64,000 nucleotides of DNA from Prevotella sp. 885 (GTDB taxonomy: Bacteria; Bacteroidota; Bacteroidia; Bacteroidales; Bacteroidaceae). Below, one piece after another: positions 24,558 through 33,657 of the stretch. The stretch is from positions 124,001 to 188,000 of the forward strand of contig NZ_NOVE01000001.1 in assembly GCF_002265625.1 (NCBI RefSeq), written 5' to 3'. Numbering within the stretch: position 1 is the stretch's first letter; each line of letters begins with the position of its first letter. Below the pieces are notes generated by a model that was not told the DNA's origin, did not search any database, and worked only from the letters and a program-made list of their open reading frames with translations. The translations under genes were made by a program, and so were the position numbers.

Positions 24558-26222
24558 TTACTTCTTGTCCCACCATACGCGGGTGTCGTTGAAGTCGTCC
24601 TCTGTCTGCAGGCCAAGACGCTGGAGAGCCTCCTTGTAGTTCTCAGTGTTGATCTGAACCTCGTCAGAAGGATAAGGCATACGACGAACGATGCCAGGAC
24701 CCCAGTTGCCCAGTGTGTTGAAGTTGGTGTGCTTAGAGCAAGGCTCCTGAAGCTCAGGATAGCCTGAACGACGCCAGTTGGCGTACGACTCATACTCGTC
24801 GCAGAAGCAGGTGATCCAGTACTGAGTGTTGATCTGCTTCAGAGCCTCAGCCTCCTTGAACGGGTTGGCAGCGAGGTAAGCGTTGATGGCATCGTCAGTG
24901 AGGTACTTGCCACAGAGAGCCTTGGCGTTGGCACTCGGATAAGTGTTGAACTGCTTCATAGCGCAGCGAACACCTGCCTCATAGAATGCCTTTGCGTCAC
25001 CGCTGATGTAGCCACGGTATGCAGCCTCTGCGAGCAGGAGGTTGGTCTGAGCGGCTGTACATACGAATGTAGGACCAGTCGGGTCGCCGTATGTTGAGCG
25101 GTTAGGCTGTGAGTAGACCTTCTTGTAGTACTTGTCGCTGCTCTCGTCAGAGAGAACCTCGTCTGTGAACTCCTCAGGATAATACTTCTTTATAGAATAG
25201 TCTGAAGATGCAGACATGCTGTAGAATCCCTTCATAGGCTTCTGCTTCTCAGGAGCAGAGTTGTCCATCTTGGCAGGATCGACGTCCTTTGTCATGTAGT
25301 CTGTAGGATAAACACACATGATCAGAGGAATACGCGGGTCGTTGGTGCTGCTGAGGACATTATAGAATGTCTCGTTGATGAAAGCCACACCCGGATCCTC
25401 GTGAACGAGAATCTTTGCGTACGGCTCAGAAGAGTCGTTGGTTGTTACACCGCCAGTGTGCATGAGGTAGCAGTCGTCAGCGTTGGTTGTGATTACGCCG
25501 TTGGCATAAGCCTTGGCTGCGTATGCCTTGGCTGTAGCCTCGTCCACCTTTGTCAGACGCATAGCCACACGGAGCATCAGAGAGTTGGCAAACTTCTTGA
25601 GCTTGGCAACGTCACCGTTGTAGAAAAGCTCCTGTGTGCCGAGTGATGCTGTACCAGAGCCGAGGTTAGCCTGAGCCTCGTCCAGCTCCTTGAGGAGGTC
25701 CTTATAGATGTCCTCCTGCTTGTCATACTTCGGATAAGCATACTCTTCCGGCTGACCAGCCTCTGAATAAGGGATGTCACCGTGAAGGTCAGTAAGACGC
25801 TGGAAGGTGTAAGCGCGGATGATACGTGCGATCTGATAGTTCTGCTGGTTGGCAGGATCGTCCTTCCACTTGCGGATTACTGTCTGGATGTCGCGGATAA
25901 CGCCACGGCCGCCAGAACCAAGGGCTGATCCCCAGTAAGCGGCAGCATAACCGTTGGAGTAGCTGTTGATGCCGTAGCTCCACCACCAACCGCCGGCAGC
26001 GATGTGCTGATTCCACTGTGAGAGGTAGATCAGTCCGTCACGCCATACGTCCCAGTCAGAACCGAGCGACTGGTGCTGTGCGTTTGTGAATACCATCTGG
26101 TAGTTCACGTTTCCGGAGTTGGAGTGCTCCGGATCTACGTTGAGGTCACCGAAGTCACCGCAGCTTGAAGCCAGGGCGACAATGGAGAGCGCAGCGAGTG
26201 TATTTTTAATATATCTTTTCAT
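24558..26222 (-). CDS. SusD-like outer-membrane lipoprotein (SusD_like_2 type)
   Basis: 554-residue lipoprotein with lipobox LASSC (Cys21). SusD-like proteins form the lid of a SusC transporter at the cell surface and bind the nutrient. The sequence after the signal, GDFGDLNVDPEHSNSGNVNY, the QLA-like helical segments and the late motif KQINTQYWITCFCDEYESYA with WRRSGYPELQEP fit the SusD_like_2 branch. It follows the SusC-like gene by 23 bases and precedes a terminator. No glycoside hydrolase, sulfatase or regulator of a polysaccharide locus is adjacent, so the ligand is open; peptide is possible because RagAB-type pairs carry peptides. Confidence 0.93.
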   Translation of the reverse strand: MKRYIKNTLAALSIVALASSCGDFGDLNVDPEHSNSGNVNYQMVFTNAQHQSLGSDWDVWRDGLIYLSQWNQHIAAGGWWWSYGINSYSNGYAAAYWGSALGSGGRGVIRDIQTVIRKWKDDPANQQNYQIARIIRAYTFQRLTDLHGDIPYSEAGQPEEYAYPKYDKQEDIYKDLLKELDEAQANLGSGTASLGTQELFYNGDVAKLKKFANSLMLRVAMRLTKVDEATAKAYAAKAYANGVITTNADDCYLMHTGGVTTNDSSEPYAKILVHEDPGVAFINETFYNVLSSTNDPRIPLIMCVYPTDYMTKDVDPAKMDNSAPEKQKPMKGFYSMSASSDYSIKKYYPEEFTDEVLSDESSDKYYKKVYSQPNRSTYGDPTGPTFVCTAAQTNLLLAEAAYRGYISGDAKAFYEAGVRCAMKQFNTYPSANAKALCGKYLTDDAINAYLAANPFKEAEALKQINTQYWITCFCDEYESYANWRRSGYPELQEPCSKHTNFNTLGNWGPGIVRRMPYPSDEVQINTENYKEALQRLGLQTEDDFNDTRVWWDKK

Positions 26223-26245
26223 AATCTTTATGATCTTATATTATG

Positions 26246-29200
26246 TTAGAATTTGAGGTTAACATTGAAACCGATGTTGCGAGTGTACGGATAACCGTTG
26301 AGCTCCAGACCCTGACCGTTGCTGTTGTTGTAAGCAGCCTCCGGATCGATGTTGTCTGTGTGCTTCATGATTGTCCACAAGTTACGTCCGATGACAGAGA
26401 GTGTCAAGCCCTTCACGTACTTTGTCTTTGCGAGAAGGCTCTTCGGGAATGTGTAGCTCAGCGAAACCTCACGCAGCTTGATGAAGCTTGCGTTGTATGT
26501 GAACTCCTCAGCGATGTTGTTGTCACAGATCTTACCGTAGTAGTTCTGTGCAGTAACAGCCACCTGGTTAGGCTTGCCAGTAGCCTCGTCGATACCCGGG
26601 AATACATAAGTCTGGTTCGGGTTCTCCTTTGTACGGCCTACGAGAGTGTTCTTGTGGAGACCGTTGCTGTAAGCCTGGTAGTTAGAACCAGAGAAGAGCT
26701 TAGCACCGAACTTGTAGTCGATGAGGAATGAGAGAGCGAAGTCGCGATACTTGAGTGTGTTGCTCCAACCGCCGGTGTACTTGTATACGCCGCAGCCAAG
26801 GCTAACCTGCTCGCCGTTGTTCTGTGGGAGACCGTCCTTCAGGAGCAGACGACCCTGAGCGTCACGCTTGTACTTGTAGCCGATGAGCTGACCGTAAGCA
26901 GAGCCTACTACGTTGTAGACACCTACCGAGCCCATACGTGATGTGGCACCCTCGATGGCAAGACGCTCAACGCCCTCACCAAGGTACTTAACCTCAGAGT
27001 TGTTTACAGAGAAGTTGAATGTGGTGTTCCACATGAAGCTCTTTGTCTTCACCGGTGTGGCGTCAACCATAAACTCGAAACCACGGTTCTCAATCTCACC
27101 TACGTTTACAACGCGTGAAGAGAAACCAGAAGCTGAAGAGTTAGAGATCATGGCGATATCGTCCTTCGTGTTCTTGATATAGTAAGCAAGGTCGAAGTTC
27201 AAGCGGTTCTGGAAGAATGCGAGGTTCAAACCTACTTCCTTCTCAGTAATGCGTACCGGCTTGAGGTTTTCGTTAGGATACTGTGATGTGTTCACTGTAG
27301 CAGCCTGAACGCCGTTGATCTTATAGTTCTGCACCTTGTAAGAGAGGAGGTTCTGGTAAGCTGATGTACCGTTAGATGCGAAAGCGTAGCCAACACGAAC
27401 CTTACCGAAGTCGAACCACTGCGGCAGAGCCTCGCGGAATGAGTCGGTGAATACCCATGATGCAGTTACTGACGGATAGAAGTAGCTGTTGTTGTCCGGA
27501 GACAGTGTTGAGAACCAGTCGTTACGTCCGGTTACGTTCAAGAACACCTGGTTCTTCCATCCGAAGTCGGCTGTGAAGTAGAGCGAGTTAACGCGATACT
27601 TGGCGTATGTGATCTTGGCACGTGTGTCTGTCGGGTCAAGGTTGTTTACTGACCAGAGTCCGTTCACGATGAACGGACGACCGCCGTCTGTCGGGTAGTA
27701 GCCCTTAACGGTGTTGTCCTGCTTGTTACCACCGAATGTAGCTCCAACGCTCCAGTCCTCAGCGAATGTCTTGCTGAATCCGAGGAGGAAGTTGTAGTTC
27801 ATCTCGTAGTAGTTCTTCATATACTCAGACATGAAGCCGTACGGGTCGGCAGCAGCGCCGGTGGGCTGTACGTTCTTGTTCTCGTATGTATAGCCGTCAC
27901 GCTGGATTGATCCCTGGAGATAGAGCCAGTCTGTGATGTCCCACTTGAGGTTGATGGCGCCGGTGAAACGGTTACGTCTTGCCTCGTTGGTCTTGCGATA
28001 CTGCAGCCAGTACGGGTTGTTGAAGTAAACGTTGGTACCGCCGATCATCTCCTTGCCGTCTACTGTAGTACCCCATGGGCTGTCAGCAGAGCCGCGCTCC
28101 ATCCAACGGATGTCGAATGAGTTGGCATGCCAGAGCAGAGAAGCGTTGGTATTGCCGTTGCCGTCTGAAAGTGAAGAACGTCCGTTAAACTTCTCGAAGA
28201 TGTAGTTGGCAGTTACAGTGGCTGTCAAGTTCTTGAAGAGGTTGTAAGTGGTGTTCATGTTGAAGCCCACCTGACGGTTATTGGCGTTAGGCAGGATGCC
28301 CTTCTCCTTGTTGTATGTAGCGCCGAGACGGTATGTAACCTTCTGGTCAGAACCAGAGATAGCCACAGATGCGTTCTCAGTTACACCAGTGCGATAGAAG
28401 TTGTCGAAGTTGTCAACGTAAGAATACTTATACTTGTTGCCGAGGAAGTTAACAGCCTCGCCACCGTCAAGTGCCTCACCCCAGTTGCTTGTCTCAGACT
28501 CCTGAGCGGCAACGATGTCCATAGGACGCTTGCCGTCCTTACCCTGACCGAATACCTTCTGGAAGTCGCGCTGGTCGTAGATGGTGTTGAATGTGAGGTT
28601 GTTGTTCACCTCGATGCTTACGGGCTGACCCTTCTTACCGCTCTTTGTTGTGATAAGCACGGCACCGTTACCACCGCGGTAACCATAAAGTGCAGAGGCA
28701 GCAGCACCCTTAAGCACCTGGATGCTCTCGATATCGTCGGCAGAGATGTTGCTCAGACCGTCACCCATATCGGTACCACCCCATGTGCCACCGCTACCCT
28801 GGCTACTGTTATCGAACGGAACGCCGTCAATAACGTAGAGAGGCATGTTGTTACCCGTCATAGAAGCGTTACCACGGATAACGACACGAGAAGAACCACC
28901 ACCAGTGGCGCCACCTGCTACAGACACACCGGCAATCTTACCTGAGAGGGCGTTACCGAGGTTCGGGTCACGTGCGAGCTGGAACTCGTCGCCACCCACC
29001 TTTGTTGTAGAGTAGCCGAGCGAACGAGCCTGACGCTTGATGCCGAGGGCTGTAACAACAACCTCGTCGATGGCCTGGCTCTCGTCCTGGAGAGTGATGT
29101 TGATATTGTTCTTTCCGTCTACGGAAACTACCTGTGTCTGCGATCCCAAATATGAAATCTCGATCTTAGATTTTGGCGATGGTACTGTGATCTCATAGTT

Positions 29201-29401
29201 ACCGTCGATGTCCGTGATGGCACCGCTCTTAGTGTCACCCTGAACCTTAATGGAGGCACCGATAACGGGTTCTCCAGTAGCATCCTTTACGGTACCTTTA
29301 ACCACGGTACTCTGGGCGCTTGCAGCAGCAGCTGTCAGCACCAACGCACCGGTAAGGCACGCTCTCCTTAGAGAGTGCACATAGAAATTCTTTTTCTTCA
29401 T
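26246..29401 (-). CDS. SusC/RagA-like TonB-dependent outer-membrane transporter
   Basis: 1051-residue outer-membrane transporter. A signal peptide (about 1-30, ending ASAQ, with Gln at +1) precedes a carboxypeptidase D-like domain (about 33-105, VKGTVKDATGEPVIGASIKV), a DEVVVTALGIKRQ segment typical of SusC, the plug (about 115-240, with PNLGNALSGKIAGVSV and GGNGAVLITTKSGK) and a long beta-barrel ending in NIGFNVNLKF with a terminal Phe. TonB energy drives import of a ligand captured by the partner SusD-like protein. First gene of the pair, with its promoter about 140 bases upstream. Assignment is firm; substrate unknown. Confidence 0.96.
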   Translation of the reverse strand: MKKKNFYVHSLRRACLTGALVLTAAAASAQSTVVKGTVKDATGEPVIGASIKVQGDTKSGAITDIDGNYEITVPSPKSKIEISYLGSQTQVVSVDGKNNINITLQDESQAIDEVVVTALGIKRQARSLGYSTTKVGGDEFQLARDPNLGNALSGKIAGVSVAGGATGGGSSRVVIRGNASMTGNNMPLYVIDGVPFDNSSQGSGGTWGGTDMGDGLSNISADDIESIQVLKGAAASALYGYRGGNGAVLITTKSGKKGQPVSIEVNNNLTFNTIYDQRDFQKVFGQGKDGKRPMDIVAAQESETSNWGEALDGGEAVNFLGNKYKYSYVDNFDNFYRTGVTENASVAISGSDQKVTYRLGATYNKEKGILPNANNRQVGFNMNTTYNLFKNLTATVTANYIFEKFNGRSSLSDGNGNTNASLLWHANSFDIRWMERGSADSPWGTTVDGKEMIGGTNVYFNNPYWLQYRKTNEARRNRFTGAINLKWDITDWLYLQGSIQRDGYTYENKNVQPTGAAADPYGFMSEYMKNYYEMNYNFLLGFSKTFAEDWSVGATFGGNKQDNTVKGYYPTDGGRPFIVNGLWSVNNLDPTDTRAKITYAKYRVNSLYFTADFGWKNQVFLNVTGRNDWFSTLSPDNNSYFYPSVTASWVFTDSFREALPQWFDFGKVRVGYAFASNGTSAYQNLLSYKVQNYKINGVQAATVNTSQYPNENLKPVRITEKEVGLNLAFFQNRLNFDLAYYIKNTKDDIAMISNSSASGFSSRVVNVGEIENRGFEFMVDATPVKTKSFMWNTTFNFSVNNSEVKYLGEGVERLAIEGATSRMGSVGVYNVVGSAYGQLIGYKYKRDAQGRLLLKDGLPQNNGEQVSLGCGVYKYTGGWSNTLKYRDFALSFLIDYKFGAKLFSGSNYQAYSNGLHKNTLVGRTKENPNQTYVFPGIDEATGKPNQVAVTAQNYYGKICDNNIAEEFTYNASFIKLREVSLSYTFPKSLLAKTKYVKGLTLSVIGRNLWTIMKHTDNIDPEAAYNNSNGQGLELNGYPYTRNIGFNVNLKF

Positions 29402-29541
29402 TGTTCTAGGATTGTTGTTTATAATAAGGTTGTAATATTTTCGGTTTAGAATACTTATTATTACAAAACTCTTTTGACTTGTTCTCTTATGTTTTAATTA
29501 CTATTTATCGTGGTTTGGGGTCAATTGTTATGACTCAATCG

Positions 29542-29549
29542 CAAAGTTA
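29542..29549 (-). promoter_or_regulatory. -7 promoter element for the SusC-SusD operon
   Basis: CAAAGTTA is TAACTTTG on the minus strand, 140 bases before the start codon, giving an unusually long untranslated leader that is AT-rich and shows no obvious riboswitch. No -33 TTTG at normal spacing. Confidence 0.5.
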
Positions 29550-29649
29550 TTAAAATAGATGTGAAAATGACATAACAAATGGTTAAATAAATGTTAACAA
29601 GCCTTACTTTTTACAAGTAAAGACGATAAATATCCTTTTTGTCTATGTG

Positions 29650-29700
29650 TTTGCCCCAACAACACGAAGCAAAACTGTGCTTTCTGTGTGTTGGGGCAAA
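29650..29700 (-). terminator. Inverted repeat, probable terminator after the C1 peptidase gene
   Basis: TTTGCCCCAACA (29650-29661) pairs perfectly with TGTTGGGGCAAA (29689-29700) around a 27-base loop that itself contains GAAGCA/TGCTTTC pairing. It is 14 bases past the minus-strand stop codon. Confidence 0.7.
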
Positions 29701-29714
29701 CCCTTAACGTGTGC

Positions 29715-30782
29715 TTACATATTGATGTTTTTCACCACTAAAGCCACTGTCTTCATTCTTACATAATCTTCCGAGAGATACATAAGACCTCCGTAGGGAT
29801 TGGCTGTGCCCCAGGAGTTCTTGGCTATGTAGTAGCGTTGTCCGTTCTGGTCGTGCGCTATGCCGATGAGGCACATGCAGTGGTCGTCGGTGGTCTGACG
29901 TGTCTCGAAGGCTTTCTGTCGCTGCTGCTGCGAGCAGGGTGTCGAGTTGTCGCCTAACGTGGCTATGCCGTCCTTGAAGGAGAATCCCGCTTCGCTTGTG
30001 TCGCCCTCCCAGCATACGGGATGTCCTGCGCGCAGCGAGCGTTCTATGCGCTTCATGAGCACGTCTATGGGGACGTTATAGAACAGTTCGTCGCTGTAGT
30101 TGTCGGGCACTTCCAGTGCGAACGACTCGCCGAAAGGATGGTGCGAGAAGCTGGTGAGCGCTGTGTATTCGCCTTGCATATACACACTGTGGGCAAACTC
30201 TTCGGGCGTATATTCGGCTCCGAGCATATACACTTTCCTCGGCAATGCGCCTATGCGTTCGTCGAAGATGCGCTGACATTGCTCCTCCAGCTTGCTCATA
30301 TCGGTGGACGCGTTGGAGAGCATCACCACGCGCTTGGCAAGTGCGTCGTAGTTTAGTCCGGGATGATTATACGAGTCGTACGGCATTACGCCGTATTCAT
30401 TCAGCAGACGGAGCAGCTGCGGCGCTGTGCCGTGGAGCGTCACGCGGTCATAGCCGCTCGAGAGGAAGTGGCATCGTGCCTGCTCGGAGAGGAAGTTTCG
30501 CGCTACGTAGTCGGCAGAGAGGTTCACGGAGTCGCCCATCATGATGTGCTCTGTCTCTATGGTGGCAAGCATGGCGTACATCCAGCAGAGCGGGCTTATG
30601 CCCTGGTCTTTCACGGGCGAATAGCGCAGCATCACCTCATTGGTGAATTTCTTCTTCTGACCAGCCTTGCCGTTTGCTCCGAACGGCAGGTTGTCGCACG
30701 AAGTTATGGCTGCCATTACAGCCACAGCAATCATCGCTAAGACAAGCCTACGGTATATTATATGGTGACTTTGCTTTTGCAT
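29715..30782 (-). CDS. C1 papain-family cysteine peptidase, lipoprotein
   Basis: 355-residue papain-like peptidase of the bleomycin hydrolase/aminopeptidase C type, with a lipoprotein signal (AAITSC, Cys29). The oxyanion Gln and catalytic Cys66 are in SPVKDQGISPLCWMYA, the catalytic His in TDDHCMCLIGIAHD and the Asn in YIAKNSWGTANPYGG. It should sit in the envelope facing the periplasm or outside and cut peptides. It lies 36 bases after the DUF3108 gene, as the last member of a likely four-gene minus-strand unit from GH3. It adjoins the SusC/SusD pair, so a role in peptide use is possible. Confidence 0.9.
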   Translation of the reverse strand: MQKQSHHIIYRRLVLAMIAVAVMAAITSCDNLPFGANGKAGQKKKFTNEVMLRYSPVKDQGISPLCWMYAMLATIETEHIMMGDSVNLSADYVARNFLSEQARCHFLSSGYDRVTLHGTAPQLLRLLNEYGVMPYDSYNHPGLNYDALAKRVVMLSNASTDMSKLEEQCQRIFDERIGALPRKVYMLGAEYTPEEFAHSVYMQGEYTALTSFSHHPFGESFALEVPDNYSDELFYNVPIDVLMKRIERSLRAGHPVCWEGDTSEAGFSFKDGIATLGDNSTPCSQQQRQKAFETRQTTDDHCMCLIGIAHDQNGQRYYIAKNSWGTANPYGGLMYLSEDYVRMKTVALVVKNINM

Positions 30783-30818
30783 ATAATATATATAATAATG
30801 TATATTATTAAGAATTGC

Positions 30819-31637
30819 TTACTTTACGATGGACGTAATCGGCGCCTTCACGCCCTTCATTCCCACGAGGAACGCCTTGGCTGATCCGAAACGCAGGAAC
30901 ATATCCAGACGTACGGGCACGTGATTGGCGTCGTCGGTGACGTAGAAGCGCACGATTTCCTTATACTTGCCGTTCTCCTTCTCCATGTAGGAGAGCTGTA
31001 GGCAGCGGTATTTGTGTCCGTTGTCCGCCTTCACCGTGGTCTTTCCCTTATATTCGAGCACGGCGGGGATAACCTTTGTGCCGTCGGTGATGGGGAAATG
31101 GATGCGGTTGCCCTTCTTCCATCCTTCGGGATTGAACGAGCGTGCTCTGAGGAAGATGCTCAGCATGTCGAAGGTACACTCCGTGGGCTTCGACTCGTGC
31201 CACACGTGTGTGCCGTTGTTCTTCTGCTGGTGCTGCTTGAGGTGTGTCTTTCCACCGGGATATGAGAAGAAAGCCTCGTCCACGGTGTATCGGTCGCCTT
31301 CACGTGCTCCCTTACGGAAGTAGAGCGGCTCCATCTGCAACGAGTTGTAGCAGAGCAGCGTGTCGCGCATCACGAAGAACTTGTCGGCATTTGCTGATGA
31401 GCGTGTGATGAGCGAAGAGCGGTATGCCGGCTTGCCGTGATACTTGCTCTCCACTGTCGACATCGACGCGTTGCCCACCTTCACCCATACGAACTTCCAG
31501 TTGAAGTAGAGGTTGTATGATAGGTATTCGCCCGACTTGAAAGCCGTGTTCCTGAACTTGCATTGTGCAGCAGACTGTGTCACGCCTGCCGCGAGGAGCA
31601 GGATGACGGCGATAATTACGTTTCTGAGTCTTTTCAT
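30819..31637 (-). CDS. DUF3108 family exported protein
   Basis: 272-residue protein of unknown function with a Sec signal peptide ending QSAAQCK (Gln at +1, then Cys). The mature domain starts AFKSGEYLSYNLYFNWKF, contains KVGNASMST and later MLSIFLRARSF, and ends near ITSIVK. The SGEYLSYNLYFNW and GNASM patterns are typical of DUF3108, predicted to be beta-rich and periplasmic. It lies 32 bases downstream of the Ig-like lipoprotein gene and 36 bases before the C1 peptidase gene. Confidence 0.82.
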   Translation of the reverse strand: MKRLRNVIIAVILLLAAGVTQSAAQCKFRNTAFKSGEYLSYNLYFNWKFVWVKVGNASMSTVESKYHGKPAYRSSLITRSSANADKFFVMRDTLLCYNSLQMEPLYFRKGAREGDRYTVDEAFFSYPGGKTHLKQHQQKNNGTHVWHESKPTECTFDMLSIFLRARSFNPEGWKKGNRIHFPITDGTKVIPAVLEYKGKTTVKADNGHKYRCLQLSYMEKENGKYKEIVRFYVTDDANHVPVRLDMFLRFGSAKAFLVGMKGVKAPITSIVK

Positions 31638-31669
31638 AGCTTTAGTTGTTTTTCTTGTTTATATTTGGG

Positions 31670-33637
31670 TTAGAAGGGATAAACGATGCCCATCTTCTTC
31701 GCCCTTTCCATATTGCGTTTGGCAATCTTCTTCTGCTGTTCCGCCTTCTGCTTGGTTATGGCAGCTGGTTTCTGCTCGTTAAGCGGACGTGCGGTGGGGT
31801 CCCAGTCGAGCGTGATGTCCCACTTCGCCTTGCATTCCATCTCTTCCGGATAGTAATACATCTCCTCCGGTTGCTGATTCAGGCTATAGTTGCCGGTGTC
31901 CCAGATGCCGTTACGGTTGGTGTCAACGAAGAGACGTGCGTAATACTTGCCCGGCTTGATGTAGAAGAACTGTGCCGTGCCGTCTTCGGTGACCACTCTC
32001 TTCAACGGTGCGCCTTGCGCCGAGAGCAGCTCCACCACCGCCCTCTTGCCCTGCATGCCACGAAGGTTGAGCAGCAGCGTACCGTATTCGTCAAGCTGTC
32101 TTACCTTTATGCCGCGCTTTATGCTGCGCGACACGGTGCCGTAGATGTCGGTAAAGGCAGCAGAGTCAACCTCTAAGCTGTATTCGATGCCGGGTCGCCA
32201 TTCCGCGCGGAACACATAGCTGCGCAGCGAAGGCACGGGCACAGAGTCGGTTGACAGCTTCTGCATGACAGGCTCGAAGCGCAGGTTGGCTGTATACCAC
32301 AGCGTGTCATGCTTGGCGTAGAGGTGAATCTTGGACGTATCGACGCTTGCCAACGGCGTATCAAAGTCGAAGCGTATGTTGCGGTCGGGGTCGAGTGACG
32401 ACTCTGCCGAGAGCTTCGGCTCGAGGCACGGCATCGGCATTATGGAGTCGTAAGGCTCGCCTTTCTTCTTTTTCTTGTCCTCCTGCTTCTTCCATTCCTC
32501 ATATTCTTTCTGCGCCTGCTTCATGCGCTTGGCGTAAGGCTGCTTGGAGAGTATCTGCAGCGTGTCGTGCTGTGTCTGCAGCACGCCGAGCGTGTCGGTG
32601 GCAAGGTACGTAAGGGCCACGTCCAGCGTGTCCTGATTGACGAGCGTGGTGTCGCGAAGCCAGTAGGTTATGGTGTCGCCCTTCTCCGACGGTTCAATGA
32701 TAAAGGCGTCTTTCTCGTTGAAGTTCAGCCCTTTAAGTACGGGCAGTTGGTCAGACCCGTAGCTATAAAAGAGCGAGAAGCGGTTGGCTTCGCTTCTTTC
32801 TGCCTTGAGGAACATACGGTCTGTCAGAGTTTCGTTGAACGCTCTCAGCACGATGTCGTCAGGCGTGAAGCGGGTGTATCCCTGACGGGTGATGTCCTTG
32901 ATGTGGAGCGAGTCCAGCCATACGGTGTCCTGCCTTACGGCGTCCGTGAACGAAGGACGTATGGTGTCGTGCGAGAAGGCTATCTGTTCGCTCTTCTGCG
33001 AGAAGCAGTAGTTGCCGTCCATGTCGTTGAGGGCGTATATGCGGTACGTGCCCGGTGCCACGCCACGTATTACGAAGTGTCCGCGCGAGTCGGCGCGAGC
33101 CACGCGCAGCATCGGCATCTTGAGGAATGCCGAGTCGGCCATTTCCGCGTACAGACCCACGAGTATTCCCTTCACGGGTTCGAGGTTTTCTGCCTGCACC
33201 ACGTATCCCGACACCTCCAATGTGTCAATCTCCTCTCCTGTGGAGAAGCTGTAGGTGTAGTTGCCGAGCGGATTGCCCTCATTGTTGTCGCTGATGGCGT
33301 CTGAGAAGTCCACGGTGTAGGTGGTGTTGGCCTTCAGCGAGTCCTTCAGTTCCACGCTGATGCGCTTTCCAGTAGCCTTTATCTCTGGCTGCTCCAGCTG
33401 CGGCGGCGACACCACCACCTTCTCCGACGCGTTCTCCAGCTTGATGAATTCGTCGAAGAAGATGTTTATCTTCTTTGCCTTGGCATTCACGCTGCCGTCG
33501 CCGGGTGTGGCTCCGATGACGCTGGGTGGCGTCTCATCATACCATCCTCCGTCGGGTCGTCCCATTCGTGCACAGGAAGCGACGAGGAGGGCGAGGAGCA
33601 ATACGAGGACATGTGATATAATCTTGAATATATTCAT
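31670..33637 (-). CDS. Ig-like (Big_5) domain lipoprotein
   Basis: 655 residues from the ATG at 33637. The frame stays open far upstream but overlaps the GH3 gene, and the signal peptide MNIFKIISHVLVLLLALL with lipobox VASC marks the true start. Residues about 25-130 form a Big_5 bacterial Ig-like domain (PSVIGATPGDGSVNAKAKKI, INIFFDEFIKL). The rest is beta-rich with a carboxypeptidase-like segment (KGILVGLYAEMADSAFLK). The C-terminus (QKKIAKRNMERAKKMGIVYP) is basic. It probably faces the periplasm or the surface. It lies 20 bases after GH3 and 32 before DUF3108. Function unknown. Confidence 0.82.
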   Translation of the reverse strand: MNIFKIISHVLVLLLALLVASCARMGRPDGGWYDETPPSVIGATPGDGSVNAKAKKINIFFDEFIKLENASEKVVVSPPQLEQPEIKATGKRISVELKDSLKANTTYTVDFSDAISDNNEGNPLGNYTYSFSTGEEIDTLEVSGYVVQAENLEPVKGILVGLYAEMADSAFLKMPMLRVARADSRGHFVIRGVAPGTYRIYALNDMDGNYCFSQKSEQIAFSHDTIRPSFTDAVRQDTVWLDSLHIKDITRQGYTRFTPDDIVLRAFNETLTDRMFLKAERSEANRFSLFYSYGSDQLPVLKGLNFNEKDAFIIEPSEKGDTITYWLRDTTLVNQDTLDVALTYLATDTLGVLQTQHDTLQILSKQPYAKRMKQAQKEYEEWKKQEDKKKKKGEPYDSIMPMPCLEPKLSAESSLDPDRNIRFDFDTPLASVDTSKIHLYAKHDTLWYTANLRFEPVMQKLSTDSVPVPSLRSYVFRAEWRPGIEYSLEVDSAAFTDIYGTVSRSIKRGIKVRQLDEYGTLLLNLRGMQGKRAVVELLSAQGAPLKRVVTEDGTAQFFYIKPGKYYARLFVDTNRNGIWDTGNYSLNQQPEEMYYYPEEMECKAKWDITLDWDPTARPLNEQKPAAITKQKAEQQKKIAKRNMERAKKMGIVYPF

Positions 33638-33657
33638 ATAACTGTGATATATGTCTC

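Larger units (their letters stand above)
29402..29714. other. Intergenic stretch between the C1 peptidase and SusC-like genes
   Basis: 313 bases without a gene. It contains the SusC-side promoter element and AT-rich leader (29402-29600) and the terminator hairpin of the upstream gene (29650-29700). Nothing else was seen. Confidence 0.7.

Noticed and set aside
29402-29541. Riboswitch in the long SusC leader
   Set aside because: No conserved riboswitch core or stable hairpin was seen; the leader is plainly AT-rich.
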